A DNA stretch of 64,000 nucleotides from Curtobacterium sp. MCLR17_036 (GTDB lineage Bacteria; Actinomycetota; Actinomycetes; Actinomycetales; Microbacteriaceae). The notes under the pieces are model-generated. The model ran no database searches. It was not told the DNA's origin and saw only the letters and a program-made list of their open reading frames with translations. The position numbers were made by a program, and so were the translations under genes. Location of the stretch: positions 1,922,001 to 1,986,000 of the forward strand of contig NZ_CP126269.1 in assembly GCF_003234445.2 (NCBI RefSeq). The letters are read 5' to 3'. Below, piece by piece: positions 8,602 to 17,161 of this stretch; position 1 is the first letter of the stretch; the number at the start of each line of letters is the position of its first letter.

Positions 8602-9396
8602 GTGTCAGCTCGTCATCCGTGGTCCAGGTACGTCGCGATCGGTGACTCGTTCACCGAGGGGATCGGCGACCCCGACCCGACCGTTCCCGGGGGCAACCGG
8701 GGGTGGGCGGACCGCGTCGCCGAGGTCCTGGCGCACGGGTCCGACGACTTCGCCTACGCGAACCTGGCGATCCGCGGCCGCCTGCTGCAGCAGATCGTCG
8801 ACGAGCAGGTGGAGCCGGCACTCGCGCTCCGCCCGGACCTGGTGACGGTCTCCGCCGGCGGGAACGACATCATCCGCCCGGGCTCCGACCCGGACGAGCT
8901 CGCGGAGCGCGTCGACGCGATGGTCGCCCGGCTGCGGAGCGACGGGGCCACGGTCGTGCTCTTCACCGGGCCGGACGTCGGCATGACCCCCGTGCTCGGC
9001 ATGGTCCGCGGCAAGACCGCGATCTACAACGAGAACCTGCACGCGATCGCCCTGAAGCACGGGGCGCTCGTCGCCGACATGTGGGCGCTCCGCGTGCTCC
9101 GCGACCCGCGGATGTGGGCCCCGGACCGACTGCACCACTCCCCGACCGGGCACGCCACCGTCGCCGCCGCGGTCCTCGACACCCTCGGTGTCGCGCACGG
9201 GCTCGAACCGTTCAACCCGGAACCGCTCGAAGCGAGGCCGTGGCGCGAGGCCCGCGCCGAGGACCTCGGCTGGGCGCGGGAGTACCTGGTGCCGTGGGTC
9301 GTCCGGCGCATCCGGCACACGTCCTCCGGCGACGGGGTCTCCGCCAAGCGACCCGAGCTGCAGGACGTCGTCGAGCACCGGTCCGACACGCCCTAG
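8602..9396 (+). CDS. SGNH/GDSL-family hydrolase
   Basis: 264-residue esterase-type hydrolase. Block I GDSFTEG (14-20) carries the nucleophile Ser, block III GGND (86-89) the oxyanion Asn, and block V DRLHHSPTGH (about 173-182) the catalytic Asp/His. There is no signal peptide, so it acts in the cytoplasm. The substrate (an ester or acyl group) is unknown. The GTG at 8602 is preferred because SARHPWSRYVAIGDS is a normal N-terminus for the family; the upstream in-frame start would overlap the divergent neighbour. Confidence 0.88.
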   Translation: MSARHPWSRYVAIGDSFTEGIGDPDPTVPGGNRGWADRVAEVLAHGSDDFAYANLAIRGRLLQQIVDEQVEPALALRPDLVTVSAGGNDIIRPGSDPDELAERVDAMVARLRSDGATVVLFTGPDVGMTPVLGMVRGKTAIYNENLHAIALKHGALVADMWALRVLRDPRMWAPDRLHHSPTGHATVAAAVLDTLGVAHGLEPFNPEPLEARPWREARAEDLGWAREYLVPWVVRRIRHTSSGDGVSAKRPELQDVVEHRSDTP

Positions 9397-9451
9397 TCGA
9401 CGGTCGACGGGTCCCACCCGACGCGCCCCTGCACGGTCGTCGCGCCCCGGA

Positions 9452-9504
9452 CGGGCGGCTGGCCCCTGCACGGGCGGCTGGCCCCTGCCCGGGCGGCTGG
9501 CCCC
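9452..9504. repeat. 19-bp tandem repeat, 2.8 copies
   Basis: Units starting CGGGCGGCTGGCCCCTGC run at 9452-9470, 9471-9489 and 9490-9504 between two convergent genes. Only the last base of the second unit differs. Confidence 0.9.
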
Positions 9505-9540
9505 GAGGAGCCGGGGCGCGCCGCCCGACGCGCCCCGTCA

Positions 9541-9680
9541 CGGTCGCGTGCGGTCGCGTGCGGGGCGCGGTCGCGTGCGGCGTCGGTCCCGTGCGGGGCG
9601 CGGTCGCGTGCGGCGTCGGTCCCGTGCGGGGCGCGGTCGCGTGCGGCGTCGGTCCCGTGTGGGGCGCTCGCGTGGGGGGT
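9541..9680. repeat. 33-bp tandem repeat, three full copies plus partial ends
   Basis: Three consecutive 33-bp units (9562-9594, 9595-9627, 9628-9660) differ only at the final base of the last unit. Partial copies of the GGTCGCGTGC segment flank both sides. The tract fills the gap between convergent gene ends and makes spurious Arg/Pro-rich reading frames. Confidence 0.92.
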
Positions 9681-9683
9681 CGG

Positions 9684-11024
9684 TCAGTCCGTGGGGCGGC
9701 GCAGCGTGAGCGGACCGTCGTGCAGCGGCACGGTCTCCCACGCCGTCGCGGTGTCGCCCGTCGACCGGTCCACCCGGACGTGCAGCAGGTGCGGGGTCTC
9801 GACGAACCGGACGTCGACGAGCACGGTGCGGCCGTCCGCCGCGACCGCGCCGCTCGCGGCCAGCGGCCCCTCGACGGCCCACTCCCCCTCGCCGACCGGC
9901 ACGGACAGCGTCCCGCCGTCGACGTCGAGCGTCAGCCGCCACCCGGCGTCGTCGTGCGCCAACGGGCCGAGGTCCGCGGTGCCCGTGAGCGGGCCGCCGA
10001 CGACCGCCGGCAGCCCCAGGGCGGCGAGTCGTGCCGCCAGGGCGGCGTCCGCACCCGTGTCCGTCGTGCCGTCGACGGCGGGCAGCAGGTGCTGCCAGAC
10101 CGCGTCGAGGACCGCCTGCATGTCGAGGCTCTGCCCGGTCATCGCGAGGACGACGTCGTGTTCCGGCAGGACGACGCAGAACTGGCCGTAGGCGCCGTCG
10201 CCGCGGAAGCCGTGCCGGGCCATCCAGAACTGGAAGCCGTAGCCCTGGGACCAGTCCGGGTTCTCCTCGCCCGGGTTCTCGACCTGGGTCGACGTGGCGG
10301 CGGCGACCCAGTCCTCGTCGAGGATCCGTTCGCCGTCCCACACGCCGCGCTGCAGGTACAGCTGACCGAGTGCCGCGATCGCCGAGGTCTGGGCGTAGCA
10401 GCCGCTGAAGCCGAGCTCGGCGCCGGTGTCGTCACGCCGCCACGCGAGGTCGTCGATGCCGAGCGGGTCGAGGAGCCGGGGCCGCAGGTACTCGACGAGC
10501 GACCCGCCGCTCACCCGCCGGACGATGGCTGCGAGCGTGTACGTGCACGGCTGGTTGTAGGCGAAGACCGACCCGGGCTCCTCGTCCGGCGGGAGCAGCA
10601 GGAATCCACGCACCGTGTTCGCCGGGTCGAGGGCCTCCGCGCGGTCGATGGTCTCCTCGCGGTGACCGCTCGCCATCGCGAGCAGGTCCCGGACCCGGAT
10701 CCGTCGGCTGCGGTCGTCCGTGACGTCGGCGTCGAGCTCCGGGAAGTACGACAGGGCGGTCGCGTCGAGGTCGACGAGCCCCTCGCGGACCGCGATCCCC
10801 ACGGCGGCGGCCGTGAAGCTCTTGCTCAGCGAGTACAGCAGGTGCACGCGGTCCGGGCCGTAGGGCGCCCACCAGCCCTGCGCGGCGACCTGCCCGTGGC
10901 GGAGCAGCACGAGACCGTGCGGCTCGACGCCGGGTGTGCGCTCCAGCGCGTCGACGAGGGCGTCGACACCGCGGGCGTCGATGCCGAGGGCGGACGGGGA
11001 GCTGCGCGGGAACGTCGTCGTCAC
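9684..11024 (-). CDS. Beta-lactamase-fold serine hydrolase
   Basis: 446-residue member of the class C beta-lactamase/esterase (PF00144-type) family. The SxxK motif is SLSK (65-68) and the YxN-type motif is YNQ (156-158). The C-terminal ~130 residues form an extra beta-rich domain. There is no signal peptide, which argues for a cytoplasmic esterase or peptidase rather than a secreted beta-lactamase. The start is supported by the 33-base spacing from the upstream carboxypeptidase stop on the same strand. The substrate is unknown. Confidence 0.85.
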   Translation of the reverse strand: MTTTFPRSSPSALGIDARGVDALVDALERTPGVEPHGLVLLRHGQVAAQGWWAPYGPDRVHLLYSLSKSFTAAAVGIAVREGLVDLDATALSYFPELDADVTDDRSRRIRVRDLLAMASGHREETIDRAEALDPANTVRGFLLLPPDEEPGSVFAYNQPCTYTLAAIVRRVSGGSLVEYLRPRLLDPLGIDDLAWRRDDTGAELGFSGCYAQTSAIAALGQLYLQRGVWDGERILDEDWVAAATSTQVENPGEENPDWSQGYGFQFWMARHGFRGDGAYGQFCVVLPEHDVVLAMTGQSLDMQAVLDAVWQHLLPAVDGTTDTGADAALAARLAALGLPAVVGGPLTGTADLGPLAHDDAGWRLTLDVDGGTLSVPVGEGEWAVEGPLAASGAVAADGRTVLVDVRFVETPHLLHVRVDRSTGDTATAWETVPLHDGPLTLRRPTD

Positions 11025-11057
11025 GGATCCGACCCTACGGCGTGCCGGGCCGCGGCG

Positions 11058-12290
11058 TCAGGCTCCCTGGAACGGGTTCGTCCACCGCCACCAGACGCCC
11101 GGGTCGTCGATGGTCCGCTCGAGCACGAGCGGGACCGTCACCGGGTCGTGGTCCGTGACGGTGAAGCGGACCGTCCCCACCCGCTCGCCCTTCGTGCCCA
11201 GGGTGACCTCGTCGAGGTGCGCCTTCGCGCGGACCTTCGTCCGACCCCAGACCAGGACCTCGGACGCCTTCGCCGTGACCGCGTCGGCCTCGTCCTGCCA
11301 CGGCGTCGAGAAGGTCCCGAAGGTCTGTCCGGCGTGGGTGAGCGTCACCACCTGGAAGTTGTCGGCCACCGACCGGAGCAGCCGCTGCACGTCCGCGTCG
11401 AGCGAGTCGTGGTCGACCCCGCCGAGCATGACGCCGATCACCGTGACGTCGCGTCCGCCGCGCTCGTACGTCGCTGCGAACAGCAGGCAGGCCCCGGCCT
11501 CGTCGAGGGTGCCGGTCTTGATCCCCTCGATGCCGTCGAGCCCCAGCAGTTTGTTCGAGTTCTCGATCGGCCCGACCGTCGGGATGGTGACGTCCTTCGT
11601 GCCGACGATCTCCCGCACGACCGGGTCCGCCAGGGCGAGCCGGCCGAGCTCGACCAGGTCGGTCGCGGTGGACGTGTTCGCCGGGTCGAGCCCGGTCGGC
11701 TCGTGGATCGTCGTGTCGTCGAGACCGTGCTCGTCGAGCCAGCGGTCCGCTGCCCGCTCGTAGGCGTCCATCGACCCGAACGCCCACAGCGCGAGGGCGC
11801 CGGCGTAGTTGTTCGCCGACTTCATGAGCATGACCTGGAACGTCTGGTGCTCCGTCAGCCGCAGCCCCGCCGGCATCGGTGCGACCTCGCCGTTCTGCGC
11901 GAGGTACTTCGCGTAGAGCCCCTGCATCTGCTCCGTGAAGCGGATCGCCGGACCGGACTGCCCGCGCTCGAGCGGCTTCTCGTCGAGGACGACGAGCGCG
12001 GTCACCACCTTCGTGATGCTCGCGATGGAGCGCGGCTGCTCGTCACCGCTCGTCCGCAGGCTCTCCGGGAACCCCGTCGCCTGCACCGCCGTCGCGCCGT
12101 AGCCCGGGAACCGCAGGTCCGGCACGCTCGACGTCGGCGCCGAGTACGTGGTGGTCGTGGCGCTCGCCGGGGCGAACGGCACGACGGCCGCGGCCACGAG
12201 GTAGCCGATCGCCAGGACGAGGACGGCGAGGACCGTGATCGTCACCGGCCTCCGGACAGCGGAGCGGGGGCGGCGGACGACTCGTGACAC
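11058..12290 (-). CDS. D-alanyl-D-alanine carboxypeptidase (S11 family)
   Basis: 410-residue penicillin-binding protein of the DacA type. A basic N-terminus and a hydrophobic segment (about 17-38) anchor or export it. The catalytic motifs are SITK (91-94), SAN (158-160) and KTG (258-260). It trims the terminal D-Ala of peptidoglycan stem peptides outside the membrane. The last ~100 residues form the usual beta-rich domain, but no C-terminal amphipathic anchor is evident. It lies upstream of the serine hydrolase on the same strand. Confidence 0.92.
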   Translation of the reverse strand: MSRVVRRPRSAVRRPVTITVLAVLVLAIGYLVAAAVVPFAPASATTTTYSAPTSSVPDLRFPGYGATAVQATGFPESLRTSGDEQPRSIASITKVVTALVVLDEKPLERGQSGPAIRFTEQMQGLYAKYLAQNGEVAPMPAGLRLTEHQTFQVMLMKSANNYAGALALWAFGSMDAYERAADRWLDEHGLDDTTIHEPTGLDPANTSTATDLVELGRLALADPVVREIVGTKDVTIPTVGPIENSNKLLGLDGIEGIKTGTLDEAGACLLFAATYERGGRDVTVIGVMLGGVDHDSLDADVQRLLRSVADNFQVVTLTHAGQTFGTFSTPWQDEADAVTAKASEVLVWGRTKVRAKAHLDEVTLGTKGERVGTVRFTVTDHDPVTVPLVLERTIDDPGVWWRWTNPFQGA

Positions 12291-12400
12291 GGCACCAGAG
12301 CGTAGCGGTGTGCGGCACCGGCCACCCGGGGAACCGCCGCCGGTGTGGAGAAGGCGGGACGGGCCTCCCGACCGGGGTACCGGGTACTGGGTACGGAGCG

Positions 12401-13219
12401 TTACGCGCTGCGGCGCTGGGCGTCCCGGACCGCCCAGAGCCCGACGGCGCTCGCCGCGGCGACGTTCAGCGAGTCGACGCCGTGCGCCATCGGGATCCGC
12501 ACCGTGGTGTCGGCCGCCGCGATCGCGGCCGGGGTCAGGCCCTGGCCCTCGGTGCCCATCACGAGCGCGACGCGCTCGGGGACGTCGGCGACGAAGGCGT
12601 CGAGGTCGACGGACCGGTCGGTGAGCGCCATGGCGGCGACGTGGAAGCCCTGTGCCGTGAGCTCCTCGCCGGCCTCCGGCCAGTCACCGATCCGGGTCCA
12701 CGGCACCTGCAGGACCGTGCCCATGCTCACGCGGACGCTCCGGCGGTAGAGCGGGTCCGCGCACCGGGGGCTGACGAGCACGGCGTCGGCACCGAGCCCG
12801 GCGACGCTGCGGAACACCGCGCCGACGTTCGTGTGGTCGACGATGTCCTCGAGGACGACGACCAGGCGGGCGTCCCGCACCACGTCGGCGACGCTCGGCA
12901 GCGCGGGGCGGTGCACGGCGGCGATCGCCCCGCGGTGCATGCGGAAGCCGGTGAGCTCCTCGAGCAGCGCGTCGGGGCCGACGAAGACCGGGCCGTCGTG
13001 GTCCGCGACGAGCGGCAGGACGCTGTCCAGCCACTTCTCCTGCACGAGCACGCTGCGCGGCACGTGTCCGGCCCGGACCGCGCGCTCGATGACCGTGTTC
13101 GACTCGGCGATGTACAGCCCGCCCTCGGGCTCGGTCACCCGGCGCAGGGCCACGTCGGTCAGGCGGGCGAAGTCGTCGAGACGGGGGTCGTCGAGGGAGT
13201 CGATGCGGACGGGGTGCAC
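12401..13219 (-). CDS. TrmH/SpoU-family RNA 2'-O-methyltransferase
   Basis: 272-residue SPOUT methyltransferase. An N-terminal substrate-binding domain leads to motif 1 NVGAVFRSVA (131-140), motif 2 MGTEGQGLT (221-229) and motif 3 SLNVAAASA (250-258), which build the knotted SAM site. It would methylate a ribose 2'-OH in tRNA or 23S rRNA; the target nucleotide is not deducible. The GTG at 13217-13219 gives HPVRIDSLDD, the usual family N-terminus; the open frame extends far upstream but only as antisense to the sirtuin gene. Confidence 0.9.
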   Translation of the reverse strand: MHPVRIDSLDDPRLDDFARLTDVALRRVTEPEGGLYIAESNTVIERAVRAGHVPRSVLVQEKWLDSVLPLVADHDGPVFVGPDALLEELTGFRMHRGAIAAVHRPALPSVADVVRDARLVVVLEDIVDHTNVGAVFRSVAGLGADAVLVSPRCADPLYRRSVRVSMGTVLQVPWTRIGDWPEAGEELTAQGFHVAAMALTDRSVDLDAFVADVPERVALVMGTEGQGLTPAAIAAADTTVRIPMAHGVDSLNVAAASAVGLWAVRDAQRRSA

Positions 13220-13318
13220 GGGGCTCGTTCCGGTGGGGTCCGGGGCGGGAGTCGGAGGTGGGGCGGACCCGGTGGACCGGGTGGGAAGCGACCGGGACGG
13301 TCGGCTGTTGAGGGTACC

Positions 13319-14176
13319 GTGAACAGGGTGCTGGATGATGCTGCGTCGACGACGTCCGACGACCTCGACCGGGTCGTCGACCTGCTCGCGGGCAAGCGCC
13401 TCGCCGTGCTCTCCGGCGCCGGTCTCAGCACCGACTCGGGCATCCCCGACTACCGCGGCGCCGGCCGGGTGGTCCGCAAGCCGATGACCTTCCAGGAGTT
13501 CCGCGCCGACCCCGCGAAGCGACAGCGCTACTGGGCCGGCTCGCACCTCGGCTGGCGCACCTTCGCGGCGGCGCGACCGAACGACGGCCACCGCAGCCTC
13601 GCCGCACTCGAGGACGCCGGCGTCGTCACCGGTGTCGTCACCCAGAACGTCGACGGCCTGCACCTGCGCGCCGGCTCCCGCCGCGTGGTCGAGATCCACG
13701 GCTCCATGGACCGGGCCGTCTGCCTGACCTGCGGCCAGGTCTTCTCGCGCGCCGACCTCGCCGCGACGATCGACCGCGCCAACCCCTGGATCGACGAGCC
13801 CGGCTCGGTGCAGCTGCAGCCCGACGGCGACGTCGAGATCACCGACGTCGAGCGCTTCGTCGTGCCCGACTGCTCGGTCTGCGGCGGCGTGCTCAAGCCG
13901 GACGTGGTCTTCTTCGGGGAGTTCGTGCCCGCCGAGAAGTTCCGCGAGGCGGTCTCCATCGTGGCCGACGCCGACGCCCTGCTCGTGGTCGGCTCCTCGC
14001 TGACCGTGAACTCGGGCGTCCGCCTGGTCGACCACGCCACCCGCCGGAAGAACCCGGTCGTCATCGTCAACCGGGGTGACACCCGCAGCGACCGGCGCGC
14101 CGTCGCCAAGATCGACGCCGGCACCACCGAGACGCTCGTGCACCTGGCCGAACGGCTCGCACCGACCGGCCGGTGA
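13319..14176 (+). CDS. Sir2-family NAD-dependent protein deacylase
   Basis: 285-residue sirtuin. NAD-binding GAGLSTDSGIPDYRG is at 33-47, TQNVDGLH at 108-115 and the catalytic His in EIHGS (H127). A zinc site is formed by CLTC (135/138) and CSVC (185/188), and a late GSSLTVNSG motif contacts NAD. It removes acyl groups from lysine using NAD. The start is the GTG at 13319; a second in-frame GTG three codons on is also possible. It is divergent from the methyltransferase gene, with 99 bp between starts, and is followed by the phosphatase gene on the same strand. Confidence 0.93.
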   Translation: MNRVLDDAASTTSDDLDRVVDLLAGKRLAVLSGAGLSTDSGIPDYRGAGRVVRKPMTFQEFRADPAKRQRYWAGSHLGWRTFAAARPNDGHRSLAALEDAGVVTGVVTQNVDGLHLRAGSRRVVEIHGSMDRAVCLTCGQVFSRADLAATIDRANPWIDEPGSVQLQPDGDVEITDVERFVVPDCSVCGGVLKPDVVFFGEFVPAEKFREAVSIVADADALLVVGSSLTVNSGVRLVDHATRRKNPVVIVNRGDTRSDRRAVAKIDAGTTETLVHLAERLAPTGR

Positions 14177-14218
14177 CGACGGCGTCGTGCCGGAGCCCGC
14201 GTCTGCGATGATCGAGCG

Positions 14219-14857
14219 GTGACGACGCTCCTCTACCTGGTCCGGCACGGCGAGACCGACTGGAACGCGCAGCGCCGCATCCAGGGCTCCACCGACATCC
14301 CCCTCAACGACACCGGACGCCGCCAGGCGGCCGAGGCGGCCGAGCTGCTCGCGCGCCGCAGCTTCGACGCCGTGGTCGCCTCGCCGTTGTCGCGGGCAGC
14401 CGAGACCGGCGCGATCATCGCCGACCGGCTCGGCCTCGACACGCCCGCCGAGTACCCCGGCCTGGCCGAGCGTTCCTACGGCGAGGCCGAGGGCCTGACC
14501 GACGACGAGGTCGCCGAGCGGTACCCGCACGACGACATCCCCGGACGTGAGTCCCGTTCGGCCCTGCTCGCCCGGGTGACCGAGACCCTCGGCGAGGTCG
14601 CGGTGCGGTACGACGGCGGCGTCGTCGTGGTCGCGACCCACGGCGCGGTCATCCGCAGCGTGGTGAACGCCTCGGCGCCCGGCACGGTGGAACGCCGCGG
14701 TACGCCGATCCGGAACGGGTCGGTCCACTCGTTCCGCTGGGACCCGGAGCGCTTCCACGCCGAACTGGTGCGCTTCGACGACCCGATCGACGTCGTCTCG
14801 GACGAGACGGGCGGCGCCCCCTTCGCCGCCCAGAACCCGCTCGAACGCCGCGACTGA
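14219..14857 (+). CDS. Histidine phosphatase superfamily protein (phosphoglycerate mutase-like)
   Basis: 212 residues with the RHGET motif (H10 is the phospho-acceptor) and the second catalytic His in ATHGA (H141). The length and the SPLSRAAETG segment fit the cobC/GpmB-like branch of broad-specificity phosphatases rather than cofactor-dependent glycolytic mutase. The starting GTG at 14219 lies 42 bases after the sirtuin stop. The physiological substrate is unknown. Confidence 0.88.
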   Translation: MTTLLYLVRHGETDWNAQRRIQGSTDIPLNDTGRRQAAEAAELLARRSFDAVVASPLSRAAETGAIIADRLGLDTPAEYPGLAERSYGEAEGLTDDEVAERYPHDDIPGRESRSALLARVTETLGEVAVRYDGGVVVVATHGAVIRSVVNASAPGTVERRGTPIRNGSVHSFRWDPERFHAELVRFDDPIDVVSDETGGAPFAAQNPLERRD

Positions 14858-14915
14858 CCGGGGACTACGCTCCGACGGACCCGGACCGACCAGACGCCCG
14901 GGCGGAGGGAGCGAC

Positions 14916-15767
14916 ATGCCGACCGACGGACCCGACGCCGACCGAGCACCCGCACCCGCGCCCGACGCCGACCGTTCGCTGGCGCCCGACGACGGCCGTT
15001 CGCTGGAACTCGACGCCGACCGTTCGCTGGAACCCGACGCCGACCGTGCACTGGCGCCCGACGCCGACCGTTCGCTGGCGCCCGACGACCTCGACCGGGC
15101 CTTCGGGCCCGACACCGGGAGCACCGCCACCCGCTCCGGCCACCGGGTCCGCACGGCGGTCCTGATCGGCGGCGGCACCGTGGTCGTCGCCGGCGTCATC
15201 GTCCTGGTGCTCGGCACCATCGTCGGGTCGGTGCAGACCGGCATCGGCGGGGTGTTCCCCCGACCGGACACCGCCCTCGACCGGTTCGTCAGCGACGCCC
15301 GCGACCTGCCCGGTGTGACCGACGTGCAGCGCCACCAGGCCGAGAAGACCGCGTTCGCGAGCTACGAGGTGTCGGCGACCGTCACCGCCGACCCGGCACT
15401 CGAACCGGCGGCACGCGCCGAACTCGTCCGGGCGCTCAGCCGGGCGTCGGACGAGGCGAGCGGCAACGGCGTCCACGTCGTCGCGATCGCCGACCTCGGC
15501 GTCCAGCAGGTCGGCGTCACCGAGCACGCCGACGTCGCCGGCCGACGCCTGCAGCTGGCGGACACCCTCGACCGGATCGGCGGCGTCACCGCGGTGCGGT
15601 GCTCGTGGGGTCGCGGTGCGCAGTCGTCGGACGCCGCCGAGGACCAGGCCGTCGTCGTCGAGACCCCGGGCCGGGGCCGTGCGGTGCCGCCCATCGTGGC
15701 CCGCGTGACCGAGGAGACGCAGCGGGTGTTCCCGGGCGCGAGCGTGCAGGTGCTGCCCGCGGGGTGA
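14916..15767 (+). CDS. Membrane-anchored protein with N-terminal 8-residue repeats
   Basis: 283 residues of unrecognised family. The N-terminus (15-62) is a run of acidic octapeptides, consensus APDADRSL, each beginning with Ala/Glu-Pro/Leu-Asp. A single transmembrane helix (about 80-105, Val/Gly-rich) follows. An outer domain of ~175 residues contains LPGVTDVQRHQAEKTA and a late PIVARVTEETQRVFP segment and lacks Cys pairs. The topology (repeats inside, domain outside) is inferred from the Arg-rich stretch before the helix. The ATG is preceded by GGAGGG. It stands alone, last in a plus-strand run after the phosphatase. Confidence 0.8.
   Translation: MPTDGPDADRAPAPAPDADRSLAPDDGRSLELDADRSLEPDADRALAPDADRSLAPDDLDRAFGPDTGSTATRSGHRVRTAVLIGGGTVVVAGVIVLVLGTIVGSVQTGIGGVFPRPDTALDRFVSDARDLPGVTDVQRHQAEKTAFASYEVSATVTADPALEPAARAELVRALSRASDEASGNGVHVVAIADLGVQQVGVTEHADVAGRRLQLADTLDRIGGVTAVRCSWGRGAQSSDAAEDQAVVVETPGRGRAVPPIVARVTEETQRVFPGASVQVLPAG
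14958..15101 (+). repeat. 24-bp in-frame tandem repeat
   Basis: Five 24-bp units (14958-15077) plus one degenerate unit encode the octapeptide run of the membrane protein. The unit length is a multiple of three, so copy-number changes would leave the frame intact. Confidence 0.88.
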
Positions 15768-15945
15768 GCCGGAGCGCGACGCGACCGTCGCCTCCCACCG
15801 GACGCGATCTGTCCTGCGCACCCGACCCGACCGCGGTGCGGCGCACGTCGAGGCCGGAGGTGCAGTGCCGGGGCCGAGCCGAGCCTCCAGGCCGAACGCC
15901 GAACGCCGAGCGCCGGTGTGCCGGGCGCCCGCTCGCCGATGCATC

Positions 15946-15996
15946 GTGAGCAGAAGAGGTCGGGTCGCCGCCGCGCACCCGACCATTCCTGCTCAC
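15946..15996. repeat. Interrupted inverted repeat
   Basis: GTGAGCAG (15946-15953) pairs with CTGCTCAC (15989-15996), and an inner GGTCGGGT pairs with ACCCGACC, separated by mismatched bulges of similar length. It could act as the shared terminator of the convergent genes. Confidence 0.65.
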
Positions 15997-16000
15997 CAAG

Positions 16001-16080
16001 CGCCCCGCGCCCCCGCGCCCCCGCGCCCCCGCGCCCGCCCGCCCAGCGCACCACGCCCCGCGCCGCCCCGCGCCCGCGCA
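16001..16080. repeat. C-rich low-complexity tract (GCGCCCCC period about 8)
   Basis: Alternating GCG and C5 runs with period 8 in the first half decay into CCCGCGCC variants. A shorter stretch of the same kind lies at 47528-47550. Confidence 0.75.
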
Positions 16081-16081
16081 C

Positions 16082-17161
16082 CTACCCCCGCGCCGCGACC
16101 GCCCGCTCGACCGCCTGCACGACCTGCTCGGCCGAGTCCTGCCACCGGAACCGCGCCGCCTGCTCGACCGACCGCCGCGAGGCGTCGTCCCACCGCGCCT
16201 CGACCCGGCGGACCGCGGCCGCGACGGCGGAGGGCGACCCCGGGTCGAAGTACTCCGCGGCGTCGCCCCCGATCTCGCGGAAGATCGGGATGTCGCTCAC
16301 GACGACCGGGGTCCCGACGCCCATCGCCTCGACGAGCGGGATGCCGAAGCCCTCGTCCCGTGACGCCGTCGCGAGCGCCGTCGCCGACCGGAGCACGGAC
16401 AGGTACTCGTCGTCGGTGGCGCCGTCGTGGAACACGAGGGTGCCGGCCGGTGCGAGCGCCTCGAGCCGGGCACGGTCGGCGTCGGTCACCCGGGACATCA
16501 GGTGCAGGGTCCAGTCCGGTCCGAGCAGCGGGATCGCGGCCGCGAGCGTCTCGACGTTCTTGTACGGCATGAACGACCCCATGTAGACGAGCGACCGCTC
16601 GCGCGGGGCGTCGTCGGCACGGGGCGTGGCCGGGTCAGCGGCGTTGTACGCGACGGTGACCGGTCGCCGGGTGAGCCGGTGCTCGGCGATGAGCCCGGCG
16701 GTCGTCTCGGACACGGTCACGACACCGTCGGCGCCGTTCAGCAGGACGCGCTGCGGCGTCCACGACAGGTGGAACGCCCGCCAGCCGAGCCGCAGCGGCC
16801 ACGAGAACTCCCGCGGGGGCGTGCGGTTGCGGTAGTAGATGAGGTCGTGCAGCGTCAGCACGAGCGCGTAGTGCCGACCGCGCGAGCCCATCGTCTGCAT
16901 CGGCGAGAACACCGCGTCGAGGCCGAGGCGGTTCACCCGGCGCGCGACGAGCGGCTCCCCCGCGTCCGTCGGAGCGGGCAGCAGCTCCCACGGCAGGTGG
17001 TCCGGCAGCGACTCGAGCTGCCGCTCGTCGTGCACGAGCAGGACGTGGTCGTGCCGGTCCGGCAGGTGCGCGGCGATGCCGGCCGTGAACCGGCTGATCC
17101 CGTCGTGCCGTCCGATCCGCACGTAGCGGCAGTCGATCCCGATGCGCAGCCGACGGGTCAC
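16082..17161 (-). CDS. Glycosyltransferase family 4 (GT-B)
   Basis: 359-residue retaining glycosyltransferase. The acceptor half contains VLTLHDLIYYRNR, and the nucleotide-sugar half ends in EGFGIPLVEAMGVGTPVVVSD, whose first Glu (ExxxxxxxE motif) binds the donor. It uses a nucleotide-activated sugar in the cytoplasm; donor and acceptor are unknown. It starts at the GTG overlapping the TGA of the alpha/beta hydrolase, so the two are translationally coupled. It could act in exopolysaccharide or glycolipid synthesis. Confidence 0.88.
   Translation of the reverse strand: MTRRLRIGIDCRYVRIGRHDGISRFTAGIAAHLPDRHDHVLLVHDERQLESLPDHLPWELLPAPTDAGEPLVARRVNRLGLDAVFSPMQTMGSRGRHYALVLTLHDLIYYRNRTPPREFSWPLRLGWRAFHLSWTPQRVLLNGADGVVTVSETTAGLIAEHRLTRRPVTVAYNAADPATPRADDAPRERSLVYMGSFMPYKNVETLAAAIPLLGPDWTLHLMSRVTDADRARLEALAPAGTLVFHDGATDDEYLSVLRSATALATASRDEGFGIPLVEAMGVGTPVVVSDIPIFREIGGDAAEYFDPGSPSAVAAAVRRVEARWDDASRRSVEQAARFRWQDSAEQVVQAVERAVAARG

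Larger units (their letters stand above)
15768..16081. other. Gene-free spacer with an inverted repeat and a C-rich tract
   Basis: Between convergent genes. It holds a long interrupted inverted repeat at 15946-15996 and a GCGCCCCC-type low-complexity tract at about 16001-16080. No credible reading frame or classic terminator is seen. Confidence 0.7.

Noticed and set aside
9538..10341. Arg-rich minus-strand protein with TRPRPARDRRR repeats
   Set aside because: It is the translation of the 33-bp tandem repeat plus an alternate frame of the serine hydrolase.
13220..15271. Upstream extension of the SpoU methyltransferase frame
   Set aside because: It lies antisense to the sirtuin and phosphatase genes and is low-complexity; the family N-terminus begins at 13219.
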